DNA of 64,000 bases, from contig CAZNLT010000005.1 of NCBI GenBank assembly GCA_964573705.1, positions 4,340-68,339 on the forward strand. Reading direction: 5' to 3'. Each line of letters starts with the position of its first letter. Position 1 is the first letter of the stretch. The notes under the pieces were generated by a model, which was not told the DNA's origin, did no database searches, and was given only the letters and a program-made list of their open reading frames with translations. A program made the position numbers and the translations under genes. The stretch is from JAABSQ01 sp964573705. GTDB taxonomy: Bacteria; Desulfobacterota; Desulfobacteria; Desulfobacterales; Desulfococcaceae. Shown in pieces: positions 1 to 8,669 of the stretch.

Positions 1-151
1 CCTGAGCGCTCCGGTCCTCTTTTTGCGCCAGGGCGTTGATGACTGTCACTAATAACCGGGCATCGGCGGGTAATCGCTGATATGCCTTCATCCGCAGGTA
101 CATCAATGCACCCGCCACCCCTGCCGAACCGACAACCATCATCCAGATCAT
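1..151 (-). CDS. Small membrane protein, partial (runs off window start)
   Basis: An open frame begins with ATG at 151 and stays open to base 1, giving at least 50 residues. A GGGGG-type ribosome site lies about 7 bases before the ATG. The visible N-terminus starts MIWMMVVGSAGVAGALMYL, a single hydrophobic segment, followed by a charged cytoplasmic-looking stretch with KAYQRLPADARLL and ending in KEDRSAQ. The family is not recognisable. It points away from the next gene, so the space between them is a divergent promoter region. Confidence 0.5.
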   Translation of the reverse strand, partial: MIWMMVVGSAGVAGALMYLRMKAYQRLPADARLLVTVINALAQKEDRSAQ

Positions 152-588
152 GTAAAGCCCCCTTGTTAAAACCCTCCACTGGGTTTCAGAAAAAATATTG
201 AGGACCCCTATTGGACACCCGAATCGTTACCTGCGGATTAGTTTTCGGTTAGAATTCAGTTAAACCTCATAACCGGATACCGGACCCACTGCCTCACTGA
301 TAGCCATTTATTTTCTGTAAGTAGTTCATCCAAATTTCTTCCTCCTGAACTTATTTGCAATTACCAAAAGGAGACCGCCATTCCGAATTTTCTTATTTTT
401 TGTGTTTTCAGCTACTTAATTTCATGTATTTTACCATTTTCTCTTCGGCGCCCGCCTGTTCATCTGTTCCGAAGTGTTTTTAAATTTCCTAAAAAAATCT
501 ATAACTTGACAGAACCGCTCTCAAAAAGGTAGACTATACAGATAGATAAATCCAGTATTACAACCATACATCCACAAGGAAGGGAATT
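152..588. other. Divergent intergenic region, 437 bases
   Basis: AT-rich spacer between the partial minus-strand membrane gene and the plus-strand 302-aa gene. Apart from the promoter at 506-535 I see no RNA gene, riboswitch or coding sequence in it. Confidence 0.6.
506..535 (+). promoter_or_regulatory. Sigma70-like promoter for the 302-aa gene
   Basis: TTGACA at 506-511 is followed after 18 bases by TAGACT at 530-535. The sequence then leads in about 50 bases to an AAGGAAGGG ribosome site and the ATG at 589. The -35 is consensus, the -10 matches 4 of 6 and the spacing is one base long. This is inferred from sequence only. Confidence 0.55.
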
Positions 589-1497
589 ATGGGAAAATTC
601 ATGCCAATGGAAGATGTTGAGTTCAAAGTCGGTGAAACATATGAAAACATGAAGGGGCCTTTTGAAGTGCTCGACATCCACGGCGAAACCATGGAAATTC
701 GTTGGGAAAACGGCGAAACCACCTGGACGCCGATCGACCTGCAACAGCGAATCCTCGAACGCCTTGAGCGTGAGCGTACCCAAGCCCTCGAAAAAAAGCT
801 TCAGAAAAAAACGAAGGCTCGCCGCGGCGCCGCGAGCACCAAAGGATTTGACGGGTTTACCGAAGCTGATTTCTCCAAGAAAGTGGCCGGCTCCAGCTGG
901 CGCAGTCAAAAGGCCTTGGGCGGCGCGGTCAGCGGACAGATAGACGGCGGTTCTTATCGATTCAATTCCTGGGCGGTTTCCCGAATCCCCATGGTGCATT
1001 GGGCCGATGTCGCACATCGCGGGGCGGACGACATTCAGTTCCAGGCCAAATTTTTCGCCCAGGTGGATGAAGAACGCCTCTATTACGGGTTCTATATTGA
1101 ACGGTCCGATAAAGAAGATGATCCTCGAAAAGACTGGAACGGCTTTCTGTTATCGCTGAAGGATCCCAATCGGGAGTCCTGGTTGAGAGAAGTGGCATCC
1201 GCCAACGCGCTCTCGCTGTATGACCCGAAAAAAAAGGGCGCTTTTGAAGGTCGCATTCACCCGTCGGAAAACGGATGGCGGTTGGTAAACGGGAGCGAAG
1301 AAACAGAAATTCCTTCCCTTGCCGATTTTCTGGAACAGCTGCCGGACGGCAAATGGCTGGACCTTCAGATCTGCAAGCAGGTAGACAAAGCCGAAGTGAT
1401 TGAAAAGGGCGAGCAGATCGCCGAGGACATCGCCCGATTATTTGAAATCCTGATGCCGCTTTACCAGTCTTCCCTGGCCCATCGGGAAATGAATTAA
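589..1497 (+). CDS. Hypothetical protein, 302 aa
   Basis: Not a family I recognise. Residues 1-50 look like a small beta-barrel (FEVLDIHGETMEIRWENGE, then TTWTPIDL), reminiscent of Tudor/SH3-like modules. A strongly basic helical stretch follows at about 52-85 (repeated RLERER and KKLQKKTKARR), consistent with a coiled coil or nucleic-acid contact. A mixed alpha/beta C-terminal domain runs from about 90 to 300. There is no signal peptide or membrane segment, so it is probably cytoplasmic. The start is supported by the AAGGAAGGG ribosome site and an upstream sigma70-like promoter. It is a single-gene unit; the next gene lies on the opposite strand. Confidence 0.75.
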   Translation: MGKFMPMEDVEFKVGETYENMKGPFEVLDIHGETMEIRWENGETTWTPIDLQQRILERLERERTQALEKKLQKKTKARRGAASTKGFDGFTEADFSKKVAGSSWRSQKALGGAVSGQIDGGSYRFNSWAVSRIPMVHWADVAHRGADDIQFQAKFFAQVDEERLYYGFYIERSDKEDDPRKDWNGFLLSLKDPNRESWLREVASANALSLYDPKKKGAFEGRIHPSENGWRLVNGSEETEIPSLADFLEQLPDGKWLDLQICKQVDKAEVIEKGEQIAEDIARLFEILMPLYQSSLAHREMN

Positions 1498-1620
1498 ACG
1501 TTCCCCCAAAAAAACATTTTTCTCCTTCTCGGTTGTCGGATTCGGTTACAGCCATTGTCCGGTGATCCCGTGCCGCCGAGAAAGGAGACCCCTCCAAAAA
1601 GCTCCACCACCCATCCGCGC

Positions 1621-1824
1621 TCAGAGATTGTCTGGCACTTGCTTGCTTGCGGCCCGAGACATCCGCTTGCCCAATGATTCAGAGAATTCAAGCCCTTTTC
1701 TCACCAATTCCAGTTCATCGGTGGAGGCGGTCCCCAACCGTCCCTCTTCTTCAAGAATTTTCTTGAATACGGCCAAGGTTTTGCCGTAGGCATTCACGAT
1801 TCGAGTCCGCTCTGCTTGATTCAA
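1621..1824 (-). CDS. Short protein or displaced C-terminal fragment, 67 aa
   Basis: A TTG-started frame encodes a helical, charged sequence (KTLAVFKKILEEEGRLG, then ELELVRKGLEFSESLG) that looks translated. The same frame stays open upstream of the TTG without a better start, and it overlaps the 3' end of the 152-aa frame by 74 bases. The last 30 or so residues of the 152-aa frame look non-coding in comparison. I infer that this is either the true C-terminus of the preceding gene after a one-base frameshift, or a separate overlapping gene. See the frame-hopping finding for 1621-2660. Confidence 0.4.
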   Translation of the reverse strand: MNQAERTRIVNAYGKTLAVFKKILEEEGRLGTASTDELELVRKGLEFSESLGKRMSRAASKQVPDNL

Positions 1825-2209
1825 TAAACGGCCGGCTTTCCACCCGATCGATTCCCCGCTGAATGGCGGCCAACCGAAGATCGAAATCGGGAATGCGGCT
1901 TTTCAGCAGATCCAGCCGGTTTCCCACATAATGAAAACGCCGCCGGTGACCTTCGCTGTCGGTATCGCCGTCTTTCAGAATGGGACCGGACTGGAACCCC
2001 TCCTGCCGAATCGCCACCTGAAGCCGGTCTTTTCCCTGTTCGAAATTGATCCGGATGGGATTGTCCCGGCTTAGCACATTCCCGGTCACCTTGGGGAAAT
2101 AGGAATAGCCGCCTTTCAGGAACTGTATTTTCGTCTCCTGGGGAGCTTCAGACCGGGTGTCTTCGAAATAGTTGTTGTCCCGCAGGGAAGATGGAAGCAT
2201 ATCGGACAT
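1751..2209 (-). CDS. Hypothetical protein, probably a fragment of a frameshifted gene
   Basis: 152 residues from ATG at 2209. The first 120 look like a real protein (for example YSYFPKVTGNVLSRDNPIRINFE and RNRLDLLKSRIPDFDLRLA regions), while the tail (SSRADSNREC onward) does not. The open frame continues upstream of the ATG as far as about 2460 without a start codon. It joins naturally to the end of the 739-aa frame at an A AAA AAG heptamer (about 2245-2251), giving a product running RFPKILKK then ADGGLAAKYFGDL. The family is unknown. This may be a decayed gene, a gene with an assembly indel, or one read by programmed frameshifting. Confidence 0.45.
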   Translation of the reverse strand: MSDMLPSSLRDNNYFEDTRSEAPQETKIQFLKGGYSYFPKVTGNVLSRDNPIRINFEQGKDRLQVAIRQEGFQSGPILKDGDTDSEGHRRRFHYVGNRLDLLKSRIPDFDLRLAAIQRGIDRVESRPFIESSRADSNRECLRQNLGRIQENS

Positions 2210-2232
2210 CAGGTCTCCGAAATATTTGGCGG

Positions 2233-4452
2233 CTAAACCGCCGTCGGCTTTTTTAAAATCTTCGGAAACCGCTCCCGATCGAGGCGCACCGTTATTTCTT
2301 CTTCGCAGAAAACCACGATGCCGCTGGCATATCCCGGAAACGCGATTGAACGGTTGTGCTGAATATCCGACTTGTGAATCGTCTTCTGAATCGGTTCTCC
2401 GTTCAGAGCGCCGTAAACCCCGATGGCGGTGATTCGGTCGGCCAGACCTCGGCCCGACGGGGGTTCACCGGACCCCGGGGAGGATCCGGTAATTTTCCTT
2501 AAGGGATTTCCTGATCCAGGTTGCGCAAATACCTTGATCCCTGTGCATGTTGGTTCTCCACATAAGGACGCACCTGGAAGAGCCAAATTTTCTCTCCCAG
2601 AAAACCCAGCTCCACATCGAAGGGACCGGCACTGCCGATGCCGGGCGCGCCCGGCAGAAGCCGGTTTCATGATCACCCTTCCGCCGGGAGAGACCGCATA
2701 GAAAATGATCCGTCCCGAAAAGGGGGCCAGCTCCCCGATGTGCTCCGGGGATATCACCGCATTGGGAATGTCCAGGTTGCGGGCCAGAAGCTGAACGTGA
2801 GAGACCAGGTTGCCTTCGGATGCGGTGGCCACCCCGGCCACCGGCTTCATATCCGCAGGAACCCGGGGGAGCACATAGATCTTGTCGTCCTCAAACCGGA
2901 TATCCGCCGCCGGGTCCCGAACCACCACCAGTTCTCCCCGGGCAAAGCCGGGATTGAGACCGCGAATTCGGCCCGAATCGGATACCCCCATCACCTGATT
3001 CGAAACCTCGGTAAGCACCGCCTGGACAGTCGAAAACCGCCCGGCCGTTTCCCCCAGGGGGAGAACCAGAGAGGAGCGAACCCGGTCATCCAGAAATCCC
3101 CGGGCCTCGGGTTCAAACTCGGAAAAGGTCTCGATCACCGGTCCGTAGACCGCCTGAACCATTCCGGTGGACCATTCCACCACCCGCCTCACATAATCGG
3201 CGGTGTCCGCAAATCGGCCTTGAGTGATCTGATCTTCGGACCGGGGCGGGCTTAGAATGCCGCCGACCTCTTCCCATTCCCATAATTCCAGAAATCCGCA
3301 TCCCGCGGCGGCTCGCGTCATGAGATATCCTTTTTCCAGCAGCATCCGGTAGGTCTGCGGGTCCCGGGATACCGCATCCCGGAAAAAGACGGTCTCCAGA
3401 TCGACGGAGAGATCCAGAAGGGTCAGCCGATCCTCAGGGGATTCGACCTCCGGGAGGCGCTCCCGAATGTTCAAAAGCAGGTCCGCCATGGCGCTGAACC
3501 GGGCCAGCCACGCATCGGCATCATCCGGAGACTGAGTCTCGGCATGGGTGGTCACCAACCGGTTCAATTCATCCCGAAGGGAAAGCGTCGCAGGCAACCG
3601 ATCGACGGATGCGGAAAGGGTTGTTAACCGCGCCGTTTCAAAGGCGCGCTCCAGATCTTTCACCAGAGCCTGAATCATCTTCGACACCGCGGAAGGCATA
3701 TCGGCCTCACGGCTTTTCAAAAACCGGCGAACGGCGTCGATATCGTCGGCTTCGGGCTTTCCGTGGAGCTTCACTCGAAGATCCATAAAGGCTGGATATT
3801 TATCTGCAATATCTCCGGAAACCGCTCGAATTCGGGTCCAGAGGTTGTCCCGGAACCGGTGAGGAATCTCCTTGACCGCCTGGCGCACCAGATAGAACTG
3901 AGATTCGATCGCGTCCTCCTGGGCCAAAAGCCAGGTCAGAAATTCCCGGCCCCAGCGCTCTTCGTCTTCAGCCTGAACCGCACCGCGATAGAACCGGGCC
4001 CGGCGCATGATCCAGCCGTCGTCGGCCGCCCGCTGGTATTGCTCCAGAATATATTGTTTCAGTCGTGAATTCCGGTTTTCAGCATCCCAGAACTCCGCAT
4101 GCGGGGCGCCGGCCAGGATCTGCCCCAGATAGATCCCCCTTTCTTCGCCCAGGGATCGGACCTCCTCTTTGAGAAGCCCATGCTGTATTCCGCCCGGCTT
4201 TTCACAGCGCTCCTTTGCGGGAATGACGGTACCGTCCGGGCAAAACCATTTGATCGCCTGATACGGTCCCCGGGGGTCTTTTTTATAGGCGACGACCATT
4301 TCTCGAAGCGTTTCCGGTGTCCATTTTTCCGCACCGAAGCCCTTGGAAAGAAAACCAGGGGTACACAGAAAAAGTGAAATGAGAAACGCCATAAGAGGTC
4401 GGGCCGGCCGGCATGTGCGGTTCACCCGAATCGGAATTATTCTTATTGTCAT
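2233..4452 (-). CDS. Secreted PEP-utilising-enzyme-like protein, C-terminus frameshifted
   Basis: ATG at 4452 follows an AAGGAAAAGG ribosome site. The N-terminus is a signal peptide (basic, then LMAFLISLFLCTPGF, cleaved near GFGA). Residues 45-480 are a helical region of unknown role. At about 530-610 there is a segment like the mobile phosphohistidine domain of PEP synthase/PPDK (GNLVSHVQLLARNLDIPNAV, with the histidine). After KPAS (about base 2650) the open frame becomes low-quality. The +1 frame carries the expected ending GIGSAGPFDVELGF, LGEKIWLFQVRPY and stops at 2499, so the homologous product would be about 650 aa. The rest of the 739-aa frame (2233-2498) covers a different coding segment. 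Function is not known; related PEP/pyruvate-binding proteins phosphorylate small molecules or act as regulators. Confidence 0.6.
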   Translation of the reverse strand: MTIRIIPIRVNRTCRPARPLMAFLISLFLCTPGFLSKGFGAEKWTPETLREMVVAYKKDPRGPYQAIKWFCPDGTVIPAKERCEKPGGIQHGLLKEEVRSLGEERGIYLGQILAGAPHAEFWDAENRNSRLKQYILEQYQRAADDGWIMRRARFYRGAVQAEDEERWGREFLTWLLAQEDAIESQFYLVRQAVKEIPHRFRDNLWTRIRAVSGDIADKYPAFMDLRVKLHGKPEADDIDAVRRFLKSREADMPSAVSKMIQALVKDLERAFETARLTTLSASVDRLPATLSLRDELNRLVTTHAETQSPDDADAWLARFSAMADLLLNIRERLPEVESPEDRLTLLDLSVDLETVFFRDAVSRDPQTYRMLLEKGYLMTRAAAGCGFLELWEWEEVGGILSPPRSEDQITQGRFADTADYVRRVVEWSTGMVQAVYGPVIETFSEFEPEARGFLDDRVRSSLVLPLGETAGRFSTVQAVLTEVSNQVMGVSDSGRIRGLNPGFARGELVVVRDPAADIRFEDDKIYVLPRVPADMKPVAGVATASEGNLVSHVQLLARNLDIPNAVISPEHIGELAPFSGRIIFYAVSPGGRVIMKPASAGRARHRQCRSLRCGAGFSGRENLALPGASLCGEPTCTGIKVFAQPGSGNPLRKITGSSPGSGEPPSGRGLADRITAIGVYGALNGEPIQKTIHKSDIQHNRSIAFPGYASGIVVFCEEEITVRLDRERFPKILKKPTAV

Positions 4453-4786
4453 CGCCTTTTCCTTTCTTTATTCCGTGAGAGGTCACAATGAACCGAATCG
4501 GTTTTATTCAGCAGGCTATTTTACGTGATCCCTCCACGGAAAAACAAGGGTTGATCCGCGAAATTCACACATCCTACTTGATTTCCCGACCCAGCTAGGC
4601 CATAATTCTGGATTACATAAGGCTTTTCTCAACCGGTTTGCCCACCTGGTGAAGCAGTTCAGGGGGAGACGGGGCCGGTTGTTTTCAGGATCAGAGCAGG
4701 CTGCTTCCATTCAGGGTTTGGTTTCAAAAGGTTGGATCCGCATGGAGGATTCTACGATATCCGTGGATCAAAAAGACAGGTAGAAT
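4453..4786. other. Divergent intergenic region, 334 bases
   Basis: Spacer between the PEP-enzyme-like gene and the nitronate-monooxygenase-like gene. It must hold promoters for both directions, but I cannot point to convincing -35/-10 pairs. No tRNA fold or conserved RNA motif is visible. Confidence 0.5.
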
Positions 4787-6262
4787 ATGAAAAAAATAGG
4801 TGAATTGCCGCAAATCATCCAGGGCGGAATGGGAATCGGAGTCTCCAATTGGCGTCTGGCCAGAGCGGTCTCCCTATTGGGGCAGATGGGGGTGGTTTCC
4901 GGAGCGGCCCTCGATTCGGTGTTCGTGCGACGGCTTCAATTGGGAGATCCGGGTGGGAACCTGCGAAGGGCGATGTCCAGATTTCCCTGGCCGGACATGG
5001 TTCAGCGGGTCATGGACACCTACTTCATCCCCGGGGGCAAACCACCGGACAAGCCGTTCAAGTTGATCCCCCTGCCCCGCTTGAAGATGAAACGGGCCTA
5101 TATCGAACTGGTGATCATCGCCAATTTCGTGGAAGTATTCCTGGCCAAGGAAGGCCATGCCGGACTGGTCGGAATCAATTACCTGGAAAAGACCCAGCTT
5201 CAGACCCTGCCCTCCTTATTGGGCTCCATGCTGGCGGGCGTCCACTTTATTCTGGTGGGCGCCGGCATTCCGATCGGCATTCCGGGCGCCATGGACGGGC
5301 TTTCCCGATGGACCCCGGTAGAACTCAATATTCGGGTCGAAGAGAATCATCAGCACCACAGATTTACCCACCGGTTTGATCCTCGGGAATATTGTACTGA
5401 ACCGTTGCCGGAACTGCCTCGGCCCAAATTTCTGCCGATCGTCTCTTCGGACATTGTGGCCAAATCACTGATGCGAAAGGCCACCGGCGAAGTCGACGGA
5501 TTCATCATCGAAAATCATACCGCCGGGGGCCACAATGCACCACCCCGAAAAACGGTGAAAGCCGATTCCGGGTCTCAACCGATGTACGGCCCCAAAGATA
5601 TTCCGGACCTAACCAGAATCAAAAACCTGGGGCGTCCGTTCTGGATCGCGGGGGGATACGCCTCTCCCGGCATGCTTCGGGAAGCATTGGAAGCGGGGGC
5701 CGACGGCATACAGATCGGTACCGCTTTCGCCTTCTGTGAAGAATCCGGAATTCTTCCCGAAATCAAACAGGAGGTGTTGCGCCGGTATTTCAACGGCCAA
5801 CTCGAGATATCGACCGATGTCAAGGCCTCGCCGACCGGTTATCCCTTTAAAGTACTCCGCCTCACCGATTCGGTCGACAACCGAAGCGGAACCGGCACCC
5901 GAAAGCGGGTGTGCGACATGGGGTATCTTAGGCAATTCTATTTCGACGGCGTATCCGATATCGGATATCGCTGCCCCGCCGAACCCTCGGAAAGTTTTGT
6001 CAAAAAAGGAGGCGGCCGCCAAGAGACCTTGGAGAAACAGTGCCTCTGCAACGGTCTGATGGCCACCGTGGGATTAGGGCAGCCCCGTGCCGAAGGGTGC
6101 GAACCGCCCCTGGTGACATCCGGAGAGGACTTTTCCTTTCTTCCCCACCTGATAAAAAAGGGCCGCACCACCTACACCGCCAAGGATGTCGTGGATTATC
6201 TGACCTCCGGCATCGAAACCCGGCTGAGAAACCGGAAGGCGGCTCAAAACGCAACGGTGTAA
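4787..6262 (+). CDS. Nitronate monooxygenase / 2-nitropropane dioxygenase family FMN protein
   Basis: 491 residues. The N-terminus IQGGMGIGVSNWRLARAVS is the family's FMN-barrel entry. The substrate/FMN histidine motif appears as HTAGGHNAPP at about 246-255, and the phosphate-binding strand as GADGIQIGTAFAFCEESG at about 305-322. The C-terminus carries an extra roughly 100 residues with several cysteines (CPAEPSESF, KQCLCNGLMATVGLGQ). This variant is usual in anaerobe proteins annotated as nitronate monooxygenase, many of which have unknown substrates. It likely acts in the cytoplasm. Homoserine dehydrogenase follows 50 bases later on the same strand, so co-transcription is possible. The family is certain; the reaction is not. 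Confidence 0.85.
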   Translation: MKKIGELPQIIQGGMGIGVSNWRLARAVSLLGQMGVVSGAALDSVFVRRLQLGDPGGNLRRAMSRFPWPDMVQRVMDTYFIPGGKPPDKPFKLIPLPRLKMKRAYIELVIIANFVEVFLAKEGHAGLVGINYLEKTQLQTLPSLLGSMLAGVHFILVGAGIPIGIPGAMDGLSRWTPVELNIRVEENHQHHRFTHRFDPREYCTEPLPELPRPKFLPIVSSDIVAKSLMRKATGEVDGFIIENHTAGGHNAPPRKTVKADSGSQPMYGPKDIPDLTRIKNLGRPFWIAGGYASPGMLREALEAGADGIQIGTAFAFCEESGILPEIKQEVLRRYFNGQLEISTDVKASPTGYPFKVLRLTDSVDNRSGTGTRKRVCDMGYLRQFYFDGVSDIGYRCPAEPSESFVKKGGGRQETLEKQCLCNGLMATVGLGQPRAEGCEPPLVTSGEDFSFLPHLIKKGRTTYTAKDVVDYLTSGIETRLRNRKAAQNATV

Positions 6263-6312
6263 GCGCTCCCGCCGAAGGATCGGGCCGCTCCGCACGGTGA
6301 AATGAACATCGA

Positions 6313-7320
6313 ATGATCCATCTCCGCCTCTGCCTCATCGGATTCGGACACGCGGGACAGGCATTGGCCCGCCTTTTGTTGAATCAGAAAGAATCCCTGG
6401 CCCGCGACCACCGCTGCCGATTTTCGGTGACCGCCATCGCCACCCGCAGCCGGGGAGGTCTGGTCGATGCGGATGGGATCGATTTGGAACGGGTTCTGGA
6501 GAATATTCGATCCCGTAACCGGTTTTCAACCCAAGACGGCCCTCTGCCGAATTTGACGCCGACCGAGATGATTCGAACGGTTCCGGCGGATGTGGCGGTG
6601 GAGATGACGCCGTTGAACATTTCCACCGGAGAACCCGCCCTCACCCACATTCAAACCGCTCTATCAGCGGGCCGCCATGTCATCACGCTCAACAAAGGCC
6701 CCATCGCCCGGGCCTACCGGGAGCTGCGAAATTTGGCCGAAAGCAGCGGAAAACGGCTTTTATTCGAGGGGACGGTCATGGACGGTTTTCCGGTTTTCAA
6801 TCTGGTGCGGGAGACCCTTCCCGGGTGCCGGATACTCGGGTTTCGAGGGGTGTTGAACAGCACCACCAATTTTATCCTGTGTGAAATGGAGCAGGGGAAA
6901 TCCTTTTCCGAAGCGCTTGCCGAGGCCCAGCGGCTGGGAATCGCCGAAGCCGACGCCGACCAGGATCTGGACGGTTGGGATGCGGCCGCCAAAACGGCGG
7001 CCCTGATCAACGTTCTGATGGAGGGCGCCGCAACCCCGGAAAAAGTGGATCGGGAAGGCATCCGGCATCTGAAGCCAGAGGATGTAAGGAAAGCCGGACG
7101 GCAGGGGAAAGCCCTGAAACTGATCTGCGAAGCCCGCCGGACCGACGACCATATTCATGCACGGGTGGCCCCGGCGCCGCTTCCGCTGAGTGATCCCCTG
7201 GCCCGAACCGAGGGCGCCTCTTCAACCCTGACCCTGTTCACCGACCTGATGGGGCCGGTCACCCTCACCGAAGAAAACCCCGGCATTTCCCAGACCGCCT
7301 ATGAAACCGGAAAGAATTAA
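6313..7320 (+). CDS. hom: Homoserine dehydrogenase, short form without ACT domain
   Basis: 335 residues. It reduces aspartate semialdehyde to homoserine in threonine and methionine synthesis. The nucleotide-binding loop is LIGFGHAGQALARLLL at the N-terminus. The family motif around the catalytic lysine is ITLNKGPIA (about 118-126). Catalytic and substrate residues lie in VLNSTTNFIL and EADADQDLDGWDAAAK (about 176-225). Enzymes with a C-terminal ACT regulatory domain are about 430 residues, so this one lacks threonine feedback control through ACT. The protein ends soon after the catalytic fold. Possible operon with the upstream gene. Confidence 0.92.
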   Translation: MIHLRLCLIGFGHAGQALARLLLNQKESLARDHRCRFSVTAIATRSRGGLVDADGIDLERVLENIRSRNRFSTQDGPLPNLTPTEMIRTVPADVAVEMTPLNISTGEPALTHIQTALSAGRHVITLNKGPIARAYRELRNLAESSGKRLLFEGTVMDGFPVFNLVRETLPGCRILGFRGVLNSTTNFILCEMEQGKSFSEALAEAQRLGIAEADADQDLDGWDAAAKTAALINVLMEGAATPEKVDREGIRHLKPEDVRKAGRQGKALKLICEARRTDDHIHARVAPAPLPLSDPLARTEGASSTLTLFTDLMGPVTLTEENPGISQTAYETGKN

Positions 7321-7326
7321 CTCGTC

Positions 7327-7348
7327 GGTTTGGTTAGCTAAACCTTTT
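7327..7348 (+). terminator. Weak terminator after homoserine dehydrogenase
   Basis: A short GGTTT...AAACC hairpin seven bases after the hom stop codon is followed by TTTT. The stem is only about five pairs, so this is a tentative call. Confidence 0.35.
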
Positions 7349-7449
7349 AATCTTAAATATTTACAGATTATAAAATCGATGAGTTATTTATTTCCAATTC
7401 CTATGCGGTTCTATCCGATCTTCTCACCCTCGTTCAGAACCAAAATCCG

Positions 7450-7568
7450 GGCTGAATGATTGCGGCCATCCCGGGATATTTTCCCGGGCCGGGAAGCTGT
7501 TTGAACGAAAGCGAGTTCTTGCCGGGCCGGGACAATATCCCGGGGTGGCCGAAACGATAAGCACGGCC
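7450..7568. repeat. MITE/REP-like inverted-repeat element, copy 1
   Basis: Non-coding palindromic element between the convergent hom and epimerase genes. The left arm (GGCC, CCCGGGATATTTTCCCGG) pairs with the right arm (CCGGGACAATATCCCGGGG, TGGCC) over 24 positions with one mismatch and one G-T pair. The loop carries a conserved stretch AAGCTGTTTGAAC then GAGTTCTTGCC. The outer left end is diverged compared with the 38.3-kb copy. The same arrangement recurs at 38.3 and 51.5 kb, and a short derivative lies at 46.4 kb. Confidence 0.8.
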
Positions 7569-7592
7569 GACATCTGCATCGGCTGCGGACGG

Positions 7593-8660
7593 TTACTCCT
7601 TGAGATCGAATCCCAGGCCGGGTTTATCGGTGGGATAGAGCACCCCCTCTTTCAGTATTACCGCACCGTCCGTGGGATCACCGATGAGATCGAGGTGGCC
7701 GTCCAGGTCGGCGTAGGCCACATTGGGCCGGGCCAGGGCGAAATGGAGTCCGGCGGCGATTCCGAGGGCGGCCTCATCCATGCACCCCACCATGGCCTCG
7801 AGACCGGCGGCCCGGGCCACCCCGTTGATCCGAATGGCCTCGGCGATGCCGCCCACCTTCATCAGCTTGATATTGACCATGTCCACCCGGTCGTTCCGGG
7901 CCAGTCGAAAGGCGTCTTTGAGGCTCACCAGACTCTCGTCGGCCATCACCGGAATGGAGACGCAATGCGTGATCCGGCCCAGCAGCCGCTCCCGTTGCCG
8001 CGGAGACGGTTGTTCCAGGATTTCCAGCCGGGCCTTGCGGGTACCCGCCACAAAACGGACCGAATCGGCTTCGGTATACCCCTGATTGGCATCGAACCGA
8101 AGCTCGATCCTGTCTCCCACCGCTTCGCGCACCTTCAACAGCCGTTCGATATCTTCCGCCGCATCGGCGCCGCCCTTGATCTTGAGTGAGGTAAATCCTT
8201 TTCCCACAAATTCCCGGGCCTTGGCCACCGTTTCCGCCACCGAAAGAATGCCGATGGTGATGCTGGTCTTCATCCGTTCCCGGTATCCGCCCAGGATTTT
8301 ATACAGCGGAAGACCGGCGGTTTTCCCCAGAATATCGAACAGCGCCATGTCCACCATGGCCATGGCGGACGGATGGGCCTCCGCGTGGGGGCGAAGCCGT
8401 TCCATCAGCAGAGCGGATCGCAAAGGGTCCTGCCCCTTCAGAAGGGGTTCGATAGATTCCCGACAGACCGAGAGAACACCCTCCGGGGTTTCGCCGGTGA
8501 CCTCCAGGTCGGGCGCGGCGCATCCGCACCCGACCACGCCGGTATCGGTATGAATCCGGATAAAAATATTGGGTGCGGTATCGATGGTTTCATAGGCGAT
8601 GGTATAGGGTTCGACCAACCGCATCACCACCGGCCAGACCTCCGTTTTGACGATCTTCAA
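7593..8660 (-). CDS. Dipeptide epimerase / enolase-superfamily racemase (DgcA-like)
   Basis: 355 residues with the muconate-lactonizing-enzyme subgroup layout. The capping domain is residues 1-125. The barrel has catalytic K160-x-K162 (SLKIKGG), metal ligands D190 (DANQGY), E216 (EQP) and D241 (DES), and the second catalytic lysine K265 (NIKLMKVGG). This Lys/Lys pair is the 1,1-proton-transfer (epimerase) signature, used for L-Ala-D/L-Glu and related dipeptides. In some marine bacteria a DUF1611 partner and an enzyme of this family (DgcN/DgcA) process D-glutamate. The DUF1611 gene two genes upstream points that way. Last gene of a four-gene operon, 9 bases after the fusion gene. Substrate unproven. 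Confidence 0.88.
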   Translation of the reverse strand: MKIVKTEVWPVVMRLVEPYTIAYETIDTAPNIFIRIHTDTGVVGCGCAAPDLEVTGETPEGVLSVCRESIEPLLKGQDPLRSALLMERLRPHAEAHPSAMAMVDMALFDILGKTAGLPLYKILGGYRERMKTSITIGILSVAETVAKAREFVGKGFTSLKIKGGADAAEDIERLLKVREAVGDRIELRFDANQGYTEADSVRFVAGTRKARLEILEQPSPRQRERLLGRITHCVSIPVMADESLVSLKDAFRLARNDRVDMVNIKLMKVGGIAEAIRINGVARAAGLEAMVGCMDEAALGIAAGLHFALARPNVAYADLDGHLDLIGDPTDGAVILKEGVLYPTDKPGLGFDLKE

Positions 8661-8669
8661 TGGGATCTC

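Noticed and set aside
499..1017. 172-aa minus-strand frame across the start of the 302-aa gene
   Set aside because: It reads through the promoter and ribosome site of the well-supported plus-strand gene and has no start signal of its own.
4520..4786. tRNA or small RNA gene
   Set aside because: No cloverleaf arms or TPsiC-type GGTTCRA sequence could be found in the gap.
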